A program made the translations under genes and the position numbers. This document shows, piece by piece, positions 10,501-19,821 of a stretch of 64,000 bases of DNA; position 1 is the stretch's first letter; every line of letters begins with the position of its first letter. The notes under the pieces are model-generated. The model saw nothing but the letters and a program-made list of their open reading frames with translations. It did not search any database and had not been told where the DNA came from. Origin of the DNA: Maea johnstoni (Eukaryota; Annelida; Polychaeta; Spionida; Magelonidae); contig OZ012700.1 of NCBI GenBank assembly GCA_963942565.1, positions 19,478,553-19,542,552 on the forward strand, given 5' to 3'.

Positions 10501-13077
10501 TTCCTGAAAATATTTCATCGAAATTATCTAGCCGATTTTGCCTGCTACAAGTGTTGATTAATATTGCACTTTTTAAGGACAATTCTAGTACATGGAACCA
10601 GACTTGTAGTTATAGGAAGCATTTTTTTGTCCTTGGTTGTTTGCGATGTTTTAAAGCCATGTTTGGTGTTTTGGCGCATAGGTCGTTCTTACTTTTTCAA
10701 TATTTGTAAATGTGTGTTTGAGGCACTGTTCTAATTTTCACAGTTGTTCTTGTTTTAACCCTTATGCTGCTGGTGGCTTATTTGGCCAATACCAAATGAT
10801 GCAAAAATTTGAAAAATGACTGAAACCCTGGCAAGTTGGTACTCATCTGACAGTACTCAGTGAGAGCCATCCAATTAATACCAACACGACAAGGTTTAGA
10901 TGGTTTTCAAAAATCTTTGTGTCATTGTTCTTTGGACAAAAGTAGCCTCAGCATTGGAAGGTTTAATGTTTGTGGTTTTTGAGGTTTTCTTGAGTTTTGA
11001 TGGTTTTTGTATTTGCAGCACGAGACTTGGCTGGATATTAGCACTAACAACGTGGGCCTCCCTGCTCTCTCTATCAAGCACCCCGATTGCCATGGTTACC
11101 TCAATAAACAAGGTCATCGCCGTAGGAACTGGAAACGGCGCTACTGTGTTCTTAAGGATGCCTGTCTCTATTACTACATGGACAAAAACTCTCCCACCGC
11201 ACAAGGTATGCTGTTTCAACTGAATACCTTTAATTTATCTATGCCGGTAGTGTCCAAAACTGCATGACTATTTTGGTAATATCTCTTATTCAAAAGTATT
11301 TTGTGAAATATTTCAAGAAGAAATTATTTATCAGCAGTCTACCCAGAACTTTCCATCAAATGTTTTGTGACTTCATGCTTTTTGTCCAAAGTTATTCAGA
11401 AAGGTATGATAGGTCCAGAACTCACTTGTCAAGGGGATCTGCGGGCATGAATGGGTTAAAGCGGAAATTCTTGAATTGCTGTTTTGGGCAGGCATTTTAA
11501 AAACTAGGTAAGACCCTGGGTTTAAGTACACACAAATGTAATGAGATATTAACCAAATACTTTGAAAAATAAAGTGAGGCTGACCCATTTACCTCTGGAG
11601 TCAAGAATGGCCTTATGAATTTTACACATGTAGAATGATATATCATAAGGAGTTGTACTATTTAATCCAAACAGGAACAACATCTTTTAGAGAACTATTT
11701 TGTCAAGATATTTTCCATGTGTGTCAGTCAATGTGTAAGCTCCAGATATATGGGTCAATGTACATGTAGGAGACTTTAACCCATTTGTGCCTGCAGTGTC
11801 ATCAGGGTCTTAATGATACTTATGAAAATAACTTTGGTAAATTAATCATAAATTGGGAAAATATTTCTTAGAAAATTGGTAGTAAGTTAATGATCAACAT
11901 TTCCCCTCCATACAATTTGTAGGAGACTTTGACCCATTTGTACCAGCAGTGCCATAAGGGTCTATGATGCTTATGAAAATAACTTTCAATTAATCATAAA
12001 TTGGGAAAATATTTCTGAGAGATATGTTAGTAAGTTAATGATCAACATTTCCCCTCCAAATACTTGCTAAAATTGCTTATGTTATAGAGATATCACAAAA
12101 TTGATAAGGCAATTTTAGGTACTATAGGCATAAATGGGTCAAAGCTTGTGGATATAGTTTGATGTGACGTAGTCGTCTTTTGACCCATTCATGCTTGTGG
12201 CTCTAAAATGGCCTTATTATGTTTGCAATAATCTTTGACATAAGTCAATTGCACGAGAAACAACCATCAGAATTCAATTAACACAGCTCCATAAGATATT
12301 TTCTGAATCATTCCAAAGTTATTTTCAAAACTGTCATAGAACCAGAAAACTATTTTCAAGAGTCAAGCTCAGACATTTGCCACAATCATCTGGTAACAGT
12401 GGATTGTTACATCTTGCCTCTTGCCCCATATGGTGTTTTAGAATCATAAATATTGTTTTTCCATTAGGTGTTGCTCATCTCCATGGTTACACGTTGGAGG
12501 AGTCGTCGCCTGGCAACAAGAAGTTTTTGTTTACACTTCTGCCACCAGAGGGCAAGATGAGAACGTTCCATTTCCACGCTGATTCTGATATGGACAAATC
12601 AAGGTAAGGACGGGTGGCCACAGATAAGGCCTAAAAATTGTTTGTTTCCTGTTACGGTCCAAAACAACAGGGTAGATAGATAGAAACAACAAGAAAGTTT
12701 TATTTATATTTATTTATTTAAAGAAATATGATATATATTCAATCATGTAGGTTATAATTTACTGCAACTTGAGTTGGTTTACCAGTAGATCTCTTCCACT
12801 ACCAAATATTATGTATTTTTGAGTCAGGTTTTACTTCTTACAAGGGATAGAAGTGATTTTTATTCTCCCTGAAAGTTTTACTCATTCATTTTCAGATGGA
12901 CGAAAGCAATTTTTCTTAGTATATTTGAGTCCTGTTTTACTTCTTACAAGGATAAGAAATTAGTTTTTACTCTCCCTGAAATTTTTACTTTTGTATTTCA
13001 GATGGACGAAAGCATTAAGTCACTCTATCAGTAGATGGGTCAAAGCTGAAGAGGAATTGCCTCCCCTGGTGGAGTGA
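680..13077 (+). CDS. PDZ and tandem PH domain protein (whole gene, ten exons)
   Basis: Coding exons 737-1559, 3360-3467, 4172-4336, 4737-4832, 6584-6694, 8741-8922, 9305-9493, 11019-11205, 12468-12603 and 13002-13077 join in frame at GT-AG borders, giving 2073 bases and 690 residues. Residues 1-365 are disordered: Asp/Glu/Ser/Asn-rich, with an Asp run near 270, then a basic stretch around 325-360. PDZ is at about 366-435 (GFGF carboxylate loop), PH1 at about 457-556 and PH2 at about 580-684. Both PH domains have a Lys in strand 1 and a basic-x-Arg before an aromatic in strand 2 (WRRRW, WKRRY), the pattern of phosphoinositide-binding PH domains. No catalytic domain is present. I infer a cytoplasmic adaptor recruited to phosphoinositide membranes that binds a partner's C-terminus. 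I do not recognise a named orthologue; syntrophins and CNK proteins order these domains differently. The start follows a 57-base leader spliced at 680. Confidence 0.9.
2320..2485. repeat. Probable MITE fragment rich in gggaaat motifs
   Basis: Short repeats of cgggaaat and a right end resembling tatacagtatt are shared with sequence near 8240-8290. Ends and target duplications are not clear. It lies in the first coding intron, where I see nothing else besides AT-rich sequence. Confidence 0.3.
3008..3293. mobile_element. MITE with GTCTTAGCCAGGATTTAGAA ends
   Basis: The left end matches those at 24877 and 40811. The right end is the inverse (gctaagac). The internal part carries the shared 'gggtgtcc...' segment. 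This copy is diverged and its target duplication cannot be read. Confidence 0.55.
3360..3467 (+). CDS. Exon 2: linker
   Basis: The acceptor is tgtttccag|g and the donor GGAA|GTAAGT; both borders are phase 1. It encodes 36 linker residues starting GIYSETHRHSMW, then Glu-rich. A different frame across this exon looks open but fits neither splice phase. Confidence 0.85.
3823..4052. mobile_element. TTAA-flanked MITE, family B
   Basis: TTAACCCATTAATaCTcAC at the left and gcattaatgggttaa at the right are inverted. The inner arms ggagaaatgtt / aactctccttcaaatatttt are also family-typical. It interrupts an older element with cgatacc...gatattg motifs (about 3580-4118), also seen at 39935-40190. Confidence 0.8.
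4172..4336 (+). CDS. Exon 3: basic linker before PDZ
   Basis: The acceptor is ctatcag and the donor TTTG|GTAAGT; phase 1 to phase 1. The product is Lys/Arg/Thr/Ser rich (for example RKHKRMLSTSTTVSE) and probably unstructured. The switch from acidic exon 1 to this basic segment just before PDZ is notable and could contact membrane or acidic partners. Confidence 0.85.
4737..4832 (+). CDS. Exon 4: first half of PDZ domain
   Basis: The acceptor is ttttttttag and the donor CCAG|GTAAGT; phase 1 to 1. It encodes strands 1-3 of a PDZ domain. RSVVVHK leads into GFGFHIHG, the carboxylate-binding loop and peptide-docking strand, and IVTTVEPG ends where the next exon resumes with SPADKAGL. The split at the Gly before SPA is a common PDZ intron position. 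Confidence 0.9.
5273..6583 (+). repeat. 77-base array of PDZ-exon acceptor copies
   Basis: About fourteen units precede the real exon at 6584. Unit starts (base after the AG): a degenerate one near 5275, then 5353, 5430, 5507, 5584, 5661, 5738, 5816, and after a MITE 6119, 6199, 6276, 6353, 6430, 6507. Each has ttgattgacag|gtagtccagc and the first ~59 exon bases, then runs back into intron-type sequence. The block 5353-5583 recurs at 5584-5815, a 231-base higher-order repeat. In the exon frame each unit meets TGA in 'tttgattga' before another acceptor. Confidence 0.95.
5844..6065. mobile_element. TTAA-flanked MITE, family B, proven by empty sites
   Basis: It lies between TTAA at 5840-5843 and 6066-6069. 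Termini CCCATTAATGCT and AGCATTAATGGG are perfect 12-base inverted repeats. Neighbouring array units have uninterrupted 'gggcttaagg'. Removing 226 bases (222 plus one TTAA) restores exactly 77 bases between units 5816 and 6119. TTAA targets and CCC ends suggest the piggyBac superfamily; Kolobok also uses TTAA. Confidence 0.92.
6584..6694 (+). CDS. Exon 5: second half of PDZ domain
   Basis: The acceptor is ttgattgacag|g and the donor GCAG|GTAAGA; phase 1 to 1. It encodes SPADKAGLKVMDVVLCINN and then helix B beginning SHSEIVQMI. The His at the first position of helix B is the residue that selects Ser/Thr at ligand position -2 (class I). The acceptor and first ~59 bases are the last unit of the 77-base array upstream. 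This copy alone continues into helix B and ends at a proper donor. Confidence 0.9.
7600..8095. repeat. Two related imperfect palindromes in intron 5
   Basis: A palindrome around 'gatacattggtaact...agttaccaatgtatc' at about 7605-7665 is repeated in diverged form at about 8025-8085, each followed by 'ataattcgcatanttacctgtc'. The flanks hold CG-rich blocks (gcgagtgcg, cgcactcgcg). Probably one composite or two tandem foldback elements. Confidence 0.5.
8428..8653. mobile_element. MITE family A, diverged copy
   Basis: Reads from cccttccaatgctaggg to gccaccagcagcataa, the two ends of family A (about 210-245 bases). Its TTAA ends are eroded. It lies in the intron before the first PH1 exon. Confidence 0.65.
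8741..8922 (+). CDS. Exon 6: first half of PH1
   Basis: The acceptor is ccaatttcag and the donor CAT|GTAAGC; phase 1 to phase 0. After a linker it gives GYLVKQGG, LLKNWRRRWFVLK and HCLYYYK, strands 1-3 of a classic PH fold with the basic phosphoinositide pocket. Confidence 0.92.
8947..9152. mobile_element. MITE family A beside a splice donor
   Basis: Begins ttaacctttccaatgctgag only about 25 bases after the exon 6 donor and ends caagcagcataa. Its right edge is followed by a tail of another MITE (fragment 9185-9245, 'aaattactgagaatttacag'). Confidence 0.7.
9305..9493 (+). CDS. Exon 7: second half of PH1
   Basis: The acceptor is gtatttcag and the donor AAG|GTAAGA; phase 0 to 0. It encodes PLGAFPLTNYVI, FAFKATKYGARTYYFVAD and the C-terminal helix with the invariant PH Trp (DMNRWANVLNEAA). 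A partial copy of its 3' end with its own donor lies about 60-100 bases downstream. Confidence 0.92.
9551..9600 (+). repeat. Partial duplicate of exon 7 3' end with donor
   Basis: gggctaacggtctcaacgag followed by gcaacaaataag|gtaagc copies the last ~40 bases of exon 7 (gggctaacgttctaaacgag ... gcaacaaataag|gtaaga) with a 9-base internal deletion. The donor is intact, so it is a decoy 5' splice site about 100 bases downstream. Confidence 0.75.
10755..10966 (-). mobile_element. MITE family A, reverse orientation
   Basis: ttaacccttatgctgctggt at the left, cctcagcattggaaggtttaa at the right. It lies just before exon 8. Confidence 0.8.
11019..11205 (+). CDS. Exon 8: start of PH2
   Basis: The acceptor is tatttgcag and the donor CAAG|GTATGC; phase 0 to 1. 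It encodes HGYLNKQGHRRRNWKRRYCVL and YYYMDKN, matching PH1 in layout (probable internal domain duplication). Open frames on both strands across this exon are shadows. Confidence 0.9.
11774..12140. repeat. Tandemly duplicated family B-like element
   Basis: A segment from 'acccatttgtgcc' through 'aatgatcaacatttcccctcca' occurs twice at about 165-base spacing, and the second copy ends 'ggcataaatgggtcaaag'. The ends are TTAA-type but eroded. Confidence 0.6.
12468..12603 (+). CDS. Exon 9: middle of PH2
   Basis: The acceptor is tttttccattag and the donor TCAAG|GTAAGG; phase 1 to 2. It encodes HLHGYTLEE, KKFLFTLLPPEGKMRTFHF and HADSDMDKSR, the middle strands of PH2. Confidence 0.9.
12820..13015 (+). 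repeat. Duplicated acceptor of the last exon
   Basis: A ~106-base segment is doubled: 'gttttacttcttacaag...ctccctgaaa..tttac...ttcag|atggacgaaagca'. The first copy's AG is at 12894-12895 and the second, used here, at 13000-13001. After the shared 14 exon bases the first copy diverges to 'atttttcttag'. Confidence 0.85.
13002..13077 (+). CDS. Exon 10: last exon, PH2 helix and stop
   Basis: The acceptor is ttgtatttcag. Phase 2 restores Arg, then WTKALSHSISRWVKAEEE with the PH helix Trp, ending LPPLVE and TGA at 13075-13077. A decoy acceptor with the same first 14 exon bases sits at 12895; used instead it would replace the helix and stop early. Confidence 0.9.
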
Positions 13078-13560
13078 ATAAGAACTAAAAGTCCCGTGGA
13101 TTAATGAACTAAGATTCCCCTAGTGGAGAGATTGAAAACTAACAGCACCATGATTGAGGAATGATGGATTACAATTTCCCTGGTGGAGTAATGAAAAACT
13201 AAAAAGTAACCAGTTAGTGTGATAAAGACTCATTCTCCCCTGGTGGAGAGAAGAAGAACTACAAGCTTCTGGTGGAGAGATAAAGAACAAAATGTTCCCT
13301 AGTGGAGGGAAAAAGAACTAAAAAATTACCTGGTGGAGAGATAAAGGACCCTTGGTGGAGATATAACGAACTAAGAGTCTCCTATGAGAGAGATGAAGAA
13401 CTAAGTGAATCATGATGGGAAGTGTCAACATAAATATCAAAGGGAAGAAGAACTAAAAAAATCCCTGGTGGAGAATTAAAGAACTACCCAGTTCCCTGGT
13501 GGAGAATAAAAGACCTAAGAGTCCCCCTATGGGAGAGATGAAGAACTAAGTGAATCATGA
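13060..13560 (+). repeat. Degenerate tandem repeat from the stop codon into the 3' UTR
   Basis: Units of roughly 25-35 bases built on 'cccctggtggagagat-aagaacta' run to about 13560. The first unit is the end of the coding sequence itself (Leu-Pro-Pro-Leu-Val-Glu-stop), so the reading frame's last codons belong to the array. Confidence 0.8.
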
Positions 13561-14037
13561 TGGGATATGTCAACATGAATATCAGAAATAAGATTGCAAA
13601 ATTTGATGAACGGTGTTCAGTTCATTATGCACAACCACGGAAGAAAAACGATCTGAGCTATTCTAATCTGTTGGAAAAAAAAGCTAGGGTACCCCCCCCC
13701 CTGGTGTGAAGAATGGAAACTACAATGTATACAGGAAAAAGAGACTCGTAAACAAATGAGAAAGTGCTGAAAATTATTATGTACTATTTGAAAAAAAAAT
13801 CTCTGCACTCTTTCTTCCAATTGTTCTCCTATTCATTTATATTCTTCCTCAAATTCCTAACCAATGTAACTTCCTCTAACTTCCTCATTGAAGAAGGCAT
13901 TCATTACACATACTGTGTCTATACAAGCAATACTATCTTGAAATCTAAATACAGTGGTCTTTACATGTAACTGGTATCTATTGCATGGCATCATTTTTGT
14001 CCACTGGCCTGGTCAGGCTACAAGCAGGACATGTCAT

Positions 14038-14125
14038 GGCTCAGTGGACATTTCATTATGTGTCACTGGCTCAATGGACATTTCATTATGTGTCACTGGC
14101 TCAATGGACATTTCATTATGTGTCT
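14038..14125. repeat. Three 30-base tandem units
   Basis: 'ggctcaatggacatttcatt' plus 'atgtgtcact' occurs three times in a row. A fourth diverged unit (gctcaatagacatttcatta) lies at 14356, separated by a family B MITE inserted into the array. Confidence 0.8.
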
Positions 14126-14126
14126 C

Positions 14127-14356
14127 TTAACCCATTAACACTTAGAGCAGCCAAAACAGGCCTGACAAATTTGGAAATATATTACATTCAAAAGCATTTT
14201 CTGGAATTCATTTGAAGGAGAAATGTTTACTAGAAGCCAAACTACAACTCTCCTTCAAATATTTTTTGAATTTTCGCTTTGCTCTCAAGTTATTTTCATA
14301 AGTATGAAAGTAGCAGACGTTAGGTTCTAGTGGAGCGCTAAGTGTGAATGGGTTAA
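14127..14356. mobile_element. MITE family B inserted in a 30-base tandem array
   Basis: TTAACCCATTAACACTtAgA and agtgtgaatgggttaa form the ends, with TTAA on both sides. The inner ggagaaatgtt and ctctccttcaaatattt arms are present. Confidence 0.8.
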
Positions 14357-14725
14357 GCTCAATAGACATTTCATTATTACTTTCCTGCGCTGGATCTTTG
14401 GTCAAACCTTGGTACAGGATTTCAGAGTTGAACTGGATTGTTAACTAATCTGGTGAATCTTTTTGATACATCTACTCTTTGATCTTTTTCTACCACCAAA
14501 GGTGTTCAACTTCTGCAGGTTAACCTTATAACAAAATTAATCCATTCGCAGATGGAGTATGCAGATGGTCTGAAAGTTCTGGAAATAATTCATCAAAGAA
14601 ATATTTTAAGAAGGATTGTTATACCCAATAGGATAAATAAACTTTCATATGAATATTTCTCAAAATATTTTGTTTTGAAAATATTTTCATTTGTCAGACC
14701 TTGTGCATACTGTAAGTGTTAATCC

Positions 14726-14937
14726 TTAACCCTTCCAAAGCTGAGGATACTTCTATCCTAAGGACAAGGATTCAAAGATCTTTGAAAACCACCTAAATCC
14801 TGTCATGTTGGTATTCATTGGAAAGCTCTCGCTGAGTACTCTCAGATGAGTACCCATTTGCCAGGGTTTCAGTCATTTTTCAGGTTTTTGCATCTTTTCG
14901 TATTGGCCAAATTAGCCACCAGCAGCACAAGGGTTGA
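14726..14937 (+). mobile_element. MITE family A
   Basis: ttaacccttccaaagctgag to caccagcagcacaagggttg. Good full-length copy; the right TTAA is changed to TTGA. Confidence 0.8.
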
Positions 14938-15594
14938 GCAATTCTGGGCTGTGTTGTACACTTACCACAAACAGGTATTTCTCACCCCCTTCATCCATGG
15001 AGTTTCCTTTAAAAAACATTTTTGGAATTTTATTGATACTGAAGAAAATACTGTAGGACAGTAAAAGAAAATCTAAAAAAATGAAGGAGATTTGTGGTTT
15101 GTGTTCCGGTGGACATTTTTATTTTGAAATTTTTCCAAAATACCAAAATAATAAAGATTTTTTTTTTATTTGGGGGGGGTGGGGGTGCTATTATTGGGTT
15201 GAATTAAATGTAATATCTCATGCTCGTGCAATCATTATTGGATCCTTCATGACGAAGTCTGATTCTCTATTGGAATGGTCTTGTGATTATATTTGCTATC
15301 AATTATTGTGATACCTGAGCTGTGTGGTGGTCGTTCCCTCAATGTTCTATGTGCTCAGATTGACTCTGCATACTGATTTATATTATGACTATGTACATGT
15401 GATTACCATTCATGGTTAGAGTTCTCCTTACAAACAGTGGTCATGTTCTATAATACTTCGGAGAATATCTCGATATATATTTAGAACATGGATTTACATA
15501 ATTTGAAGGAGTGATGTTGGAAAATATCTTCAATATATATAAAACAAGAATTTTCTTTTTTGAAGGAGAGTTGTTTGAAAATAGTTTACACACC

Positions 15595-15603
<9 letters not shown>

Positions 15604-15686
<83 letters not shown>
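15604..15686. repeat. (TA)n microsatellite with CA-rich edge
   Basis: About 83 bases of uninterrupted TA after an acacac stretch. It produces spurious Tyr-Ile open frames on both strands. Confidence 0.98.
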
Positions 15687-15687
<1 letters not shown>

Positions 15688-15799
15688 TTTTGTCTATCGC
15701 CTTTTTTCTGCCATTCAAGGATATTGGGGAGATATATTGTGATTTGCCAATACCTGATGTTGGAAGAAACCTAAGTAACTTTGGAAAACCACCTTGCAA

Positions 15800-16110
15800 C
15801 AGGGACTTAGCCAGGACCTGCCAAGCCTGTCTTTTGGACAGGGCGATTCCAGAAAACCTCCTTTTTGAACAGGCAATTTCTAAGAAGAATTTTCTATTTA
15901 AACTTTTTAGGGTAAAAACCAAATATTTTGCTAACAAGCCATCTTTTATATAGCTGAAATAGCTGAAATGTAAATTGCCCCTTTTGACAAACTATAGGTA
16001 ATATAGCTGTTATAAGGATCTGAAGTAGATTATTAGCTAAATCTCAACGGGCAGAATTTTTGGAATTGCTGTTTTGGACAGGTATTTTTAAAATCCTGGC
16101 TAAGACCCTG
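15800..16110. mobile_element. MITE with CAGGG/CCCTG ends and 'ttagccagg' motif
   Basis: Left cagggacttagccaggacc, right atcctggctaagaccctg (inverted). Internal 'ttttggacagg' segments recur near both ends. Related to the elements at 3008, 24877 and 40811; a tail fragment is at about 11465-11520. Confidence 0.6.
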
Positions 16111-16563
16111 CAGTTGCAACCCTACATCTATTTACTGAATTACTAATCAATAGATTTTAAGGTTTTCATTGCCCTATATCTCTAATAAATGATATTATCA
16201 ATATCAGTCTTCCATCTGTTTATGCTGGGGTTGATTTTCATTGTTTTCTTTTGTATATTTTGAGTATCGTGGTGGTCAGCTGTGGTGCTTATAATTGATG
16301 AATTTCACGTACAACTGCTGTGTAGGTTTCTTGAAACAATGAATATGGTACTTAATATGTTTGGGTCCCTGATCTGAATCGAGCAAGAAAGACAAAATAT
16401 ATCTCCACGACGGTAAAACTGCTGTGACAGAAGATAATAGGGGTGTTATTGGCAAGCTATAATGTTCTTTTTGTCATTCCATAATATGAATATTTTCTGT
16501 AGCACTCCTTACGAGGGAGGGTACAAGATATACAATCCCTTACCACTACAGGTGTAACTATTA

Positions 16564-16793
16564 TTAACCCATTAACACTCAGTTCCTCAGAAGGTATCGT
16601 CTGCTACTCTCATACTTTTGAAAATAACTTTTTGAAAATAAAGCGAAACTTCACAGAATATTTGAAGGAGAGTTGTTGTTTGGCTTCTGATCAGTATTTT
16701 TCCTTCAAATGTTTTTAAGAAAATGCTTTTTTAATTAGAATATTTCTATAATCATCAGGCCTGGCTTGGACACTCCAAGTGTAAATGGTTTAA
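16564..16793. mobile_element. MITE family B
   Basis: ttaacccattaacactcagt to gtgtaaatggtttaa, with the inner palindrome ggagagttgttg / tttttccttcaaatgttttt. It abuts a family A copy, sharing the junction TTAA-like sequence. Confidence 0.75.
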
Positions 16794-17002
16794 ACCTTAT
16801 GCTGCTGGTGGCTAATTTTGCAGATGCAAAATGATGCAAAGAAAGCTGACATATGACTGAACCTTGGCATATGGGTACTCATACGATAGTACTAAGTGAG
16901 AACTATCTAATGAATACTAACATGACAAGATTTAGAAGGTATTCAAAAATCTTTGCATCCTTGTGCATTCAACGAAAGTAGCCTTAGCAATGGAAGGGTT
17001 AA
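16789..17002 (-). mobile_element. MITE family A, reverse orientation
   Basis: ttaaaccttatgctgctggt to agcaatggaagggttaa. Confidence 0.8.
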
Positions 17003-17525
17003 ACATAATAAGTACTCATAACACGGTATTAGAAAAAAAAACTTTGATCAATAGAAATATTGATATTTATTGATTATACATGATATTGATGACATATATT
17101 TATTTCTGCATAATTATCTCAAGGACCAGACTGTACAATATATGATTTATGGAATGGTTAATTTCAACCTTTATTTTTGTATGCAACTTTTTGATTATCG
17201 ACATGCCTTAAGATAGTGATCTATGCATTCTTTAGTTATTTACTTTCATTGTTCATTATGGGTTGCGAATATGCTAATTGAGTGATATTATATTTGCATA
17301 TATATGACTGTCTTCCTTACAGCTGTCACTAAGATGTTTAATTTGGAGAATTTTGATATGTTGACTATTTTTGATTGTTGTTTATGTACAAACCAGTAAA
17401 GAAACAATCTGGTTTTACAAGGTACAATGAAATGACATACTGAGATTAAAACCATTGTTGATATTTGTATTAAAAGCCTGTGAATTTTCTAGTTCATTGG
17501 TGTACATGTACAATACTGACTAGTA

Positions 17526-17531
17526 AATAAA
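17526..17531 (+). terminator. Candidate poly(A) signal of the PDZ/PH gene
   Basis: AATAAA on the + strand, the last before the convergent glycosyltransferase gene. If used, the 3' UTR is about 4.4 kb. Nearer AATAAA motifs at 13505 and about 14636 compete. Confidence 0.35.
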
Positions 17532-17567
17532 ATATAAAATTTCTCTCAACATATTTTTTAATTTGAA

Positions 17568-17573
17568 TTTATT
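17568..17573 (-). terminator. Poly(A) signal of the glycosyltransferase gene
   Basis: AATAAA on the - strand, 49 bases beyond the stop codon at 17622-17624, a normal distance for a short 3' UTR. Confidence 0.6.
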
Positions 17574-17621
17574 ATAAGTCCCAAGGGAACTCAAATTTTA
17601 AATAAGTTAAAGATCAAAACT

Positions 17622-18671
17622 TCACTCCATTGGCCCTGGCTTGTACCTTTTCACACGAGGCACAATCTGAGAGATGGGTGTCTGTCTCTGATGCAGCAAG
17701 TTTAGAAATCTATAAGCATCCCACGCATGCTCCCAGTGATGTACAGAAAAGGACCATGTGAATTGATAATTCCCAAACCCGGTCCTTTCATACTCCGCAC
17801 AGACCTCCCTCTGCTGGAGGGAAAGTTTCTTTTCCTCACATTTCTTCCTGTACAAGGGTATCTTATCAGGAGCCACTGTCATCATGAAGAACTCGGGAGG
17901 AGCTCGAAGAACGTAGTCTATATCAGTTCTGTTGTTATGATGTTTCTTGTACATTTCATAGTTGATATTTACAAAATGTGGACCCGATCTGTCCATTGCG
18001 GAATGAAGATGAGAGAAAAGTTTGGCATTTTCAATTAACTGTCTGAAGAATACATGCCCGGGTCTACATGCCATGAGGGCGTTGCAGACCAGAGCGGCCA
18101 TGTTTGTATCCAGAACTGGATGAGCCCGAGGCTCTTGACTCAAGGCGCAGGAATACTCGTAGAAAAGCGGATCCAAAGGATTTATACATTCCATATCAAG
18201 ATCGGCATAGACACCACCGTACGCATGAAGGAGAAAATAACGAAGCATATCCACTCGCTCGATGTCAATCGGATAATTATCAAATAATTCCAAATATGAC
18301 GGGTACTGATCCTTGATGAATTTCTGTGCATCCTCATCCGTCCAGAACCAGTACTCCCAGTCCGGATGTTTCTCCACCCAGGATCTAATCCGGGGGATGT
18401 ATTTTTCGGGGATGTTTTCCGTCCGCCACGTTTGGTGTATGATTTTGGGTATTTTCACTCGACCCGATCTCGGCAGCTTTTGAAGGTCGCTTAGCCATTG
18501 TGGACCTTTTTTAGATGGGGTTTCTCTAATGTAGGTGAATCCCATGTCCTTTCTGTTTCTACTCAGTTGGGTTGAATAGTATACAACAAAAAGGATGAGG
18601 AAGAGGAGAAAAAGGATTCTGAAGGTATATCGACCTGACACTGCATTCCGCAGATGTGAAAGAGATACCAT
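17622..18671 (-). CDS. DxD-motif glycosyltransferase, type II Golgi membrane protein
   Basis: The whole 349-residue protein is in one exon. Residues 18-33 are a hydrophobic signal anchor ([16 protein letters not shown]) after a short basic cytosolic end, so the catalytic domain faces the Golgi or ER lumen. The fold is that of the sugar-transferase family with a DXD motif (Gly_transf_sug, OCH1 and inositol-phosphoceramide mannosyltransferase relatives): [19 protein letters not shown] at 73-91, then [20 protein letters not shown] with Asp157-Leu-Asp159 binding metal and nucleotide sugar. Length and motif spacing suit an intact enzyme. Family knowledge suggests transfer of a hexose to a glycan or glycolipid. 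The donor and acceptor cannot be read, and the 'inositol phosphoceramide mannosyltransferase' label often given to such animal genes is not evidence of that reaction. An acceptor (ctttttcag) at 18684-18685 puts a 12-base leader before the ATG, so a noncoding first exon lies upstream. Confidence 0.93.
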   Translation of the reverse strand: MVSLSHLRNAVSGRYTFRILFLLFLILFVVYYSTQLSRNRKDMGFTYIRETPSKKGPQWLSDLQKLPRSGRVKIPKIIHQTWRTENIPEKYIPRIRSWVEKHPDWEYWFWTDEDAQKFIKDQYPSYLELFDNYPIDIERVDMLRYFLLHAYGGVYADLDMECINPLDPLFYEYSCALSQEPRAHPVLDTNMAALVCNALMACRPGHVFFRQLIENAKLFSHLHSAMDRSGPHFVNINYEMYKKHHNNRTDIDYVLRAPPEFFMMTVAPDKIPLYRKKCEEKKLSLQQREVCAEYERTGFGNYQFTWSFSVHHWEHAWDAYRFLNLLHQRQTPISQIVPRVKRYKPGPME

Positions 18672-18709
18672 TCTCTCTTAAACCTGAAAAAGATAAAAAC
18701 ATATAATTT

Positions 18710-19219
<510 letters not shown>

Positions 19220-19221
19220 TC

Positions 19222-19358
19222 GTTATCAACTGTTTTGGAGTATGATACAACTTATATCTCGCAATCAGAGGGCTGTATCACCCTCGGCTGCGCCTCGGGT
19301 GATACAGCCCTCTGATTGCGAGATATAAGTTGTATCATACTCCAAAACAGTTGATAAC
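19222..19358. repeat. Perfect palindrome, 62-base arms, 13-base loop
   Basis: From gttatcaactgttttggagt the left arm is matched base for base by the right arm ending actccaaaacagttgataac. The loop is tcggctgcgcctc. I found no mismatch in either arm. Confidence 0.97.
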
Positions 19359-19821
19359 TAATAGTATTGTTTGTTAAAACATCCGAGAGAGTACAGATTT
19401 TAGAAGTCTAATAAATCATGCACATCAAACTGATGGCACCATATGCGTGGCCTCTTTACTTACCATGGCCTCTTTACTTACCAGGTAGATACAGATCACT
19501 GGGCAGTCAAGCACATTTTGTGGGAATCATTCACATTAGATGATATGAATGGACTTCGGCTAGCATGTACTGTACCTTTTAAATGAGAACTGCCTGATAT
19601 AGGATATGGTGGCTGGTGCCCCTCAACACCAACAGTGACTCAGTTGCTGCATTCCCAGAGTGAAGTGGAAAAATGCATCCCCTGTGCTGGTAACTAGGTC
19701 ATTGCCATGGCAACCATCTCCTGGTCCTGTGTGACAGGGTTAGGGTTTTTTTGTTCATCGGGATGTCATGGAACCTAACACCCGAATTCCTGGATGATGG
19801 TTCACCCTTTATTAGTAGTAG

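Larger units (their letters stand above)
13078..17531 (+). other. 3' UTR and intergenic region of the PDZ/PH gene
   Basis: No further coding exon is visible. AATAAA occurs at 13505-13510, near 14636 and at 17526-17531, so the transcript end is uncertain. The interval holds tandem repeats, TTAA MITEs and a (TA)n tract, listed separately. Confidence 0.5.

Noticed and set aside
10896-11223. Two 107-codon frames on opposite strands over PH2
   Set aside because: Neither is in the phase that gives the PH domain; both include MITE sequence. The PH frame 11019-11205 fits both splice borders.
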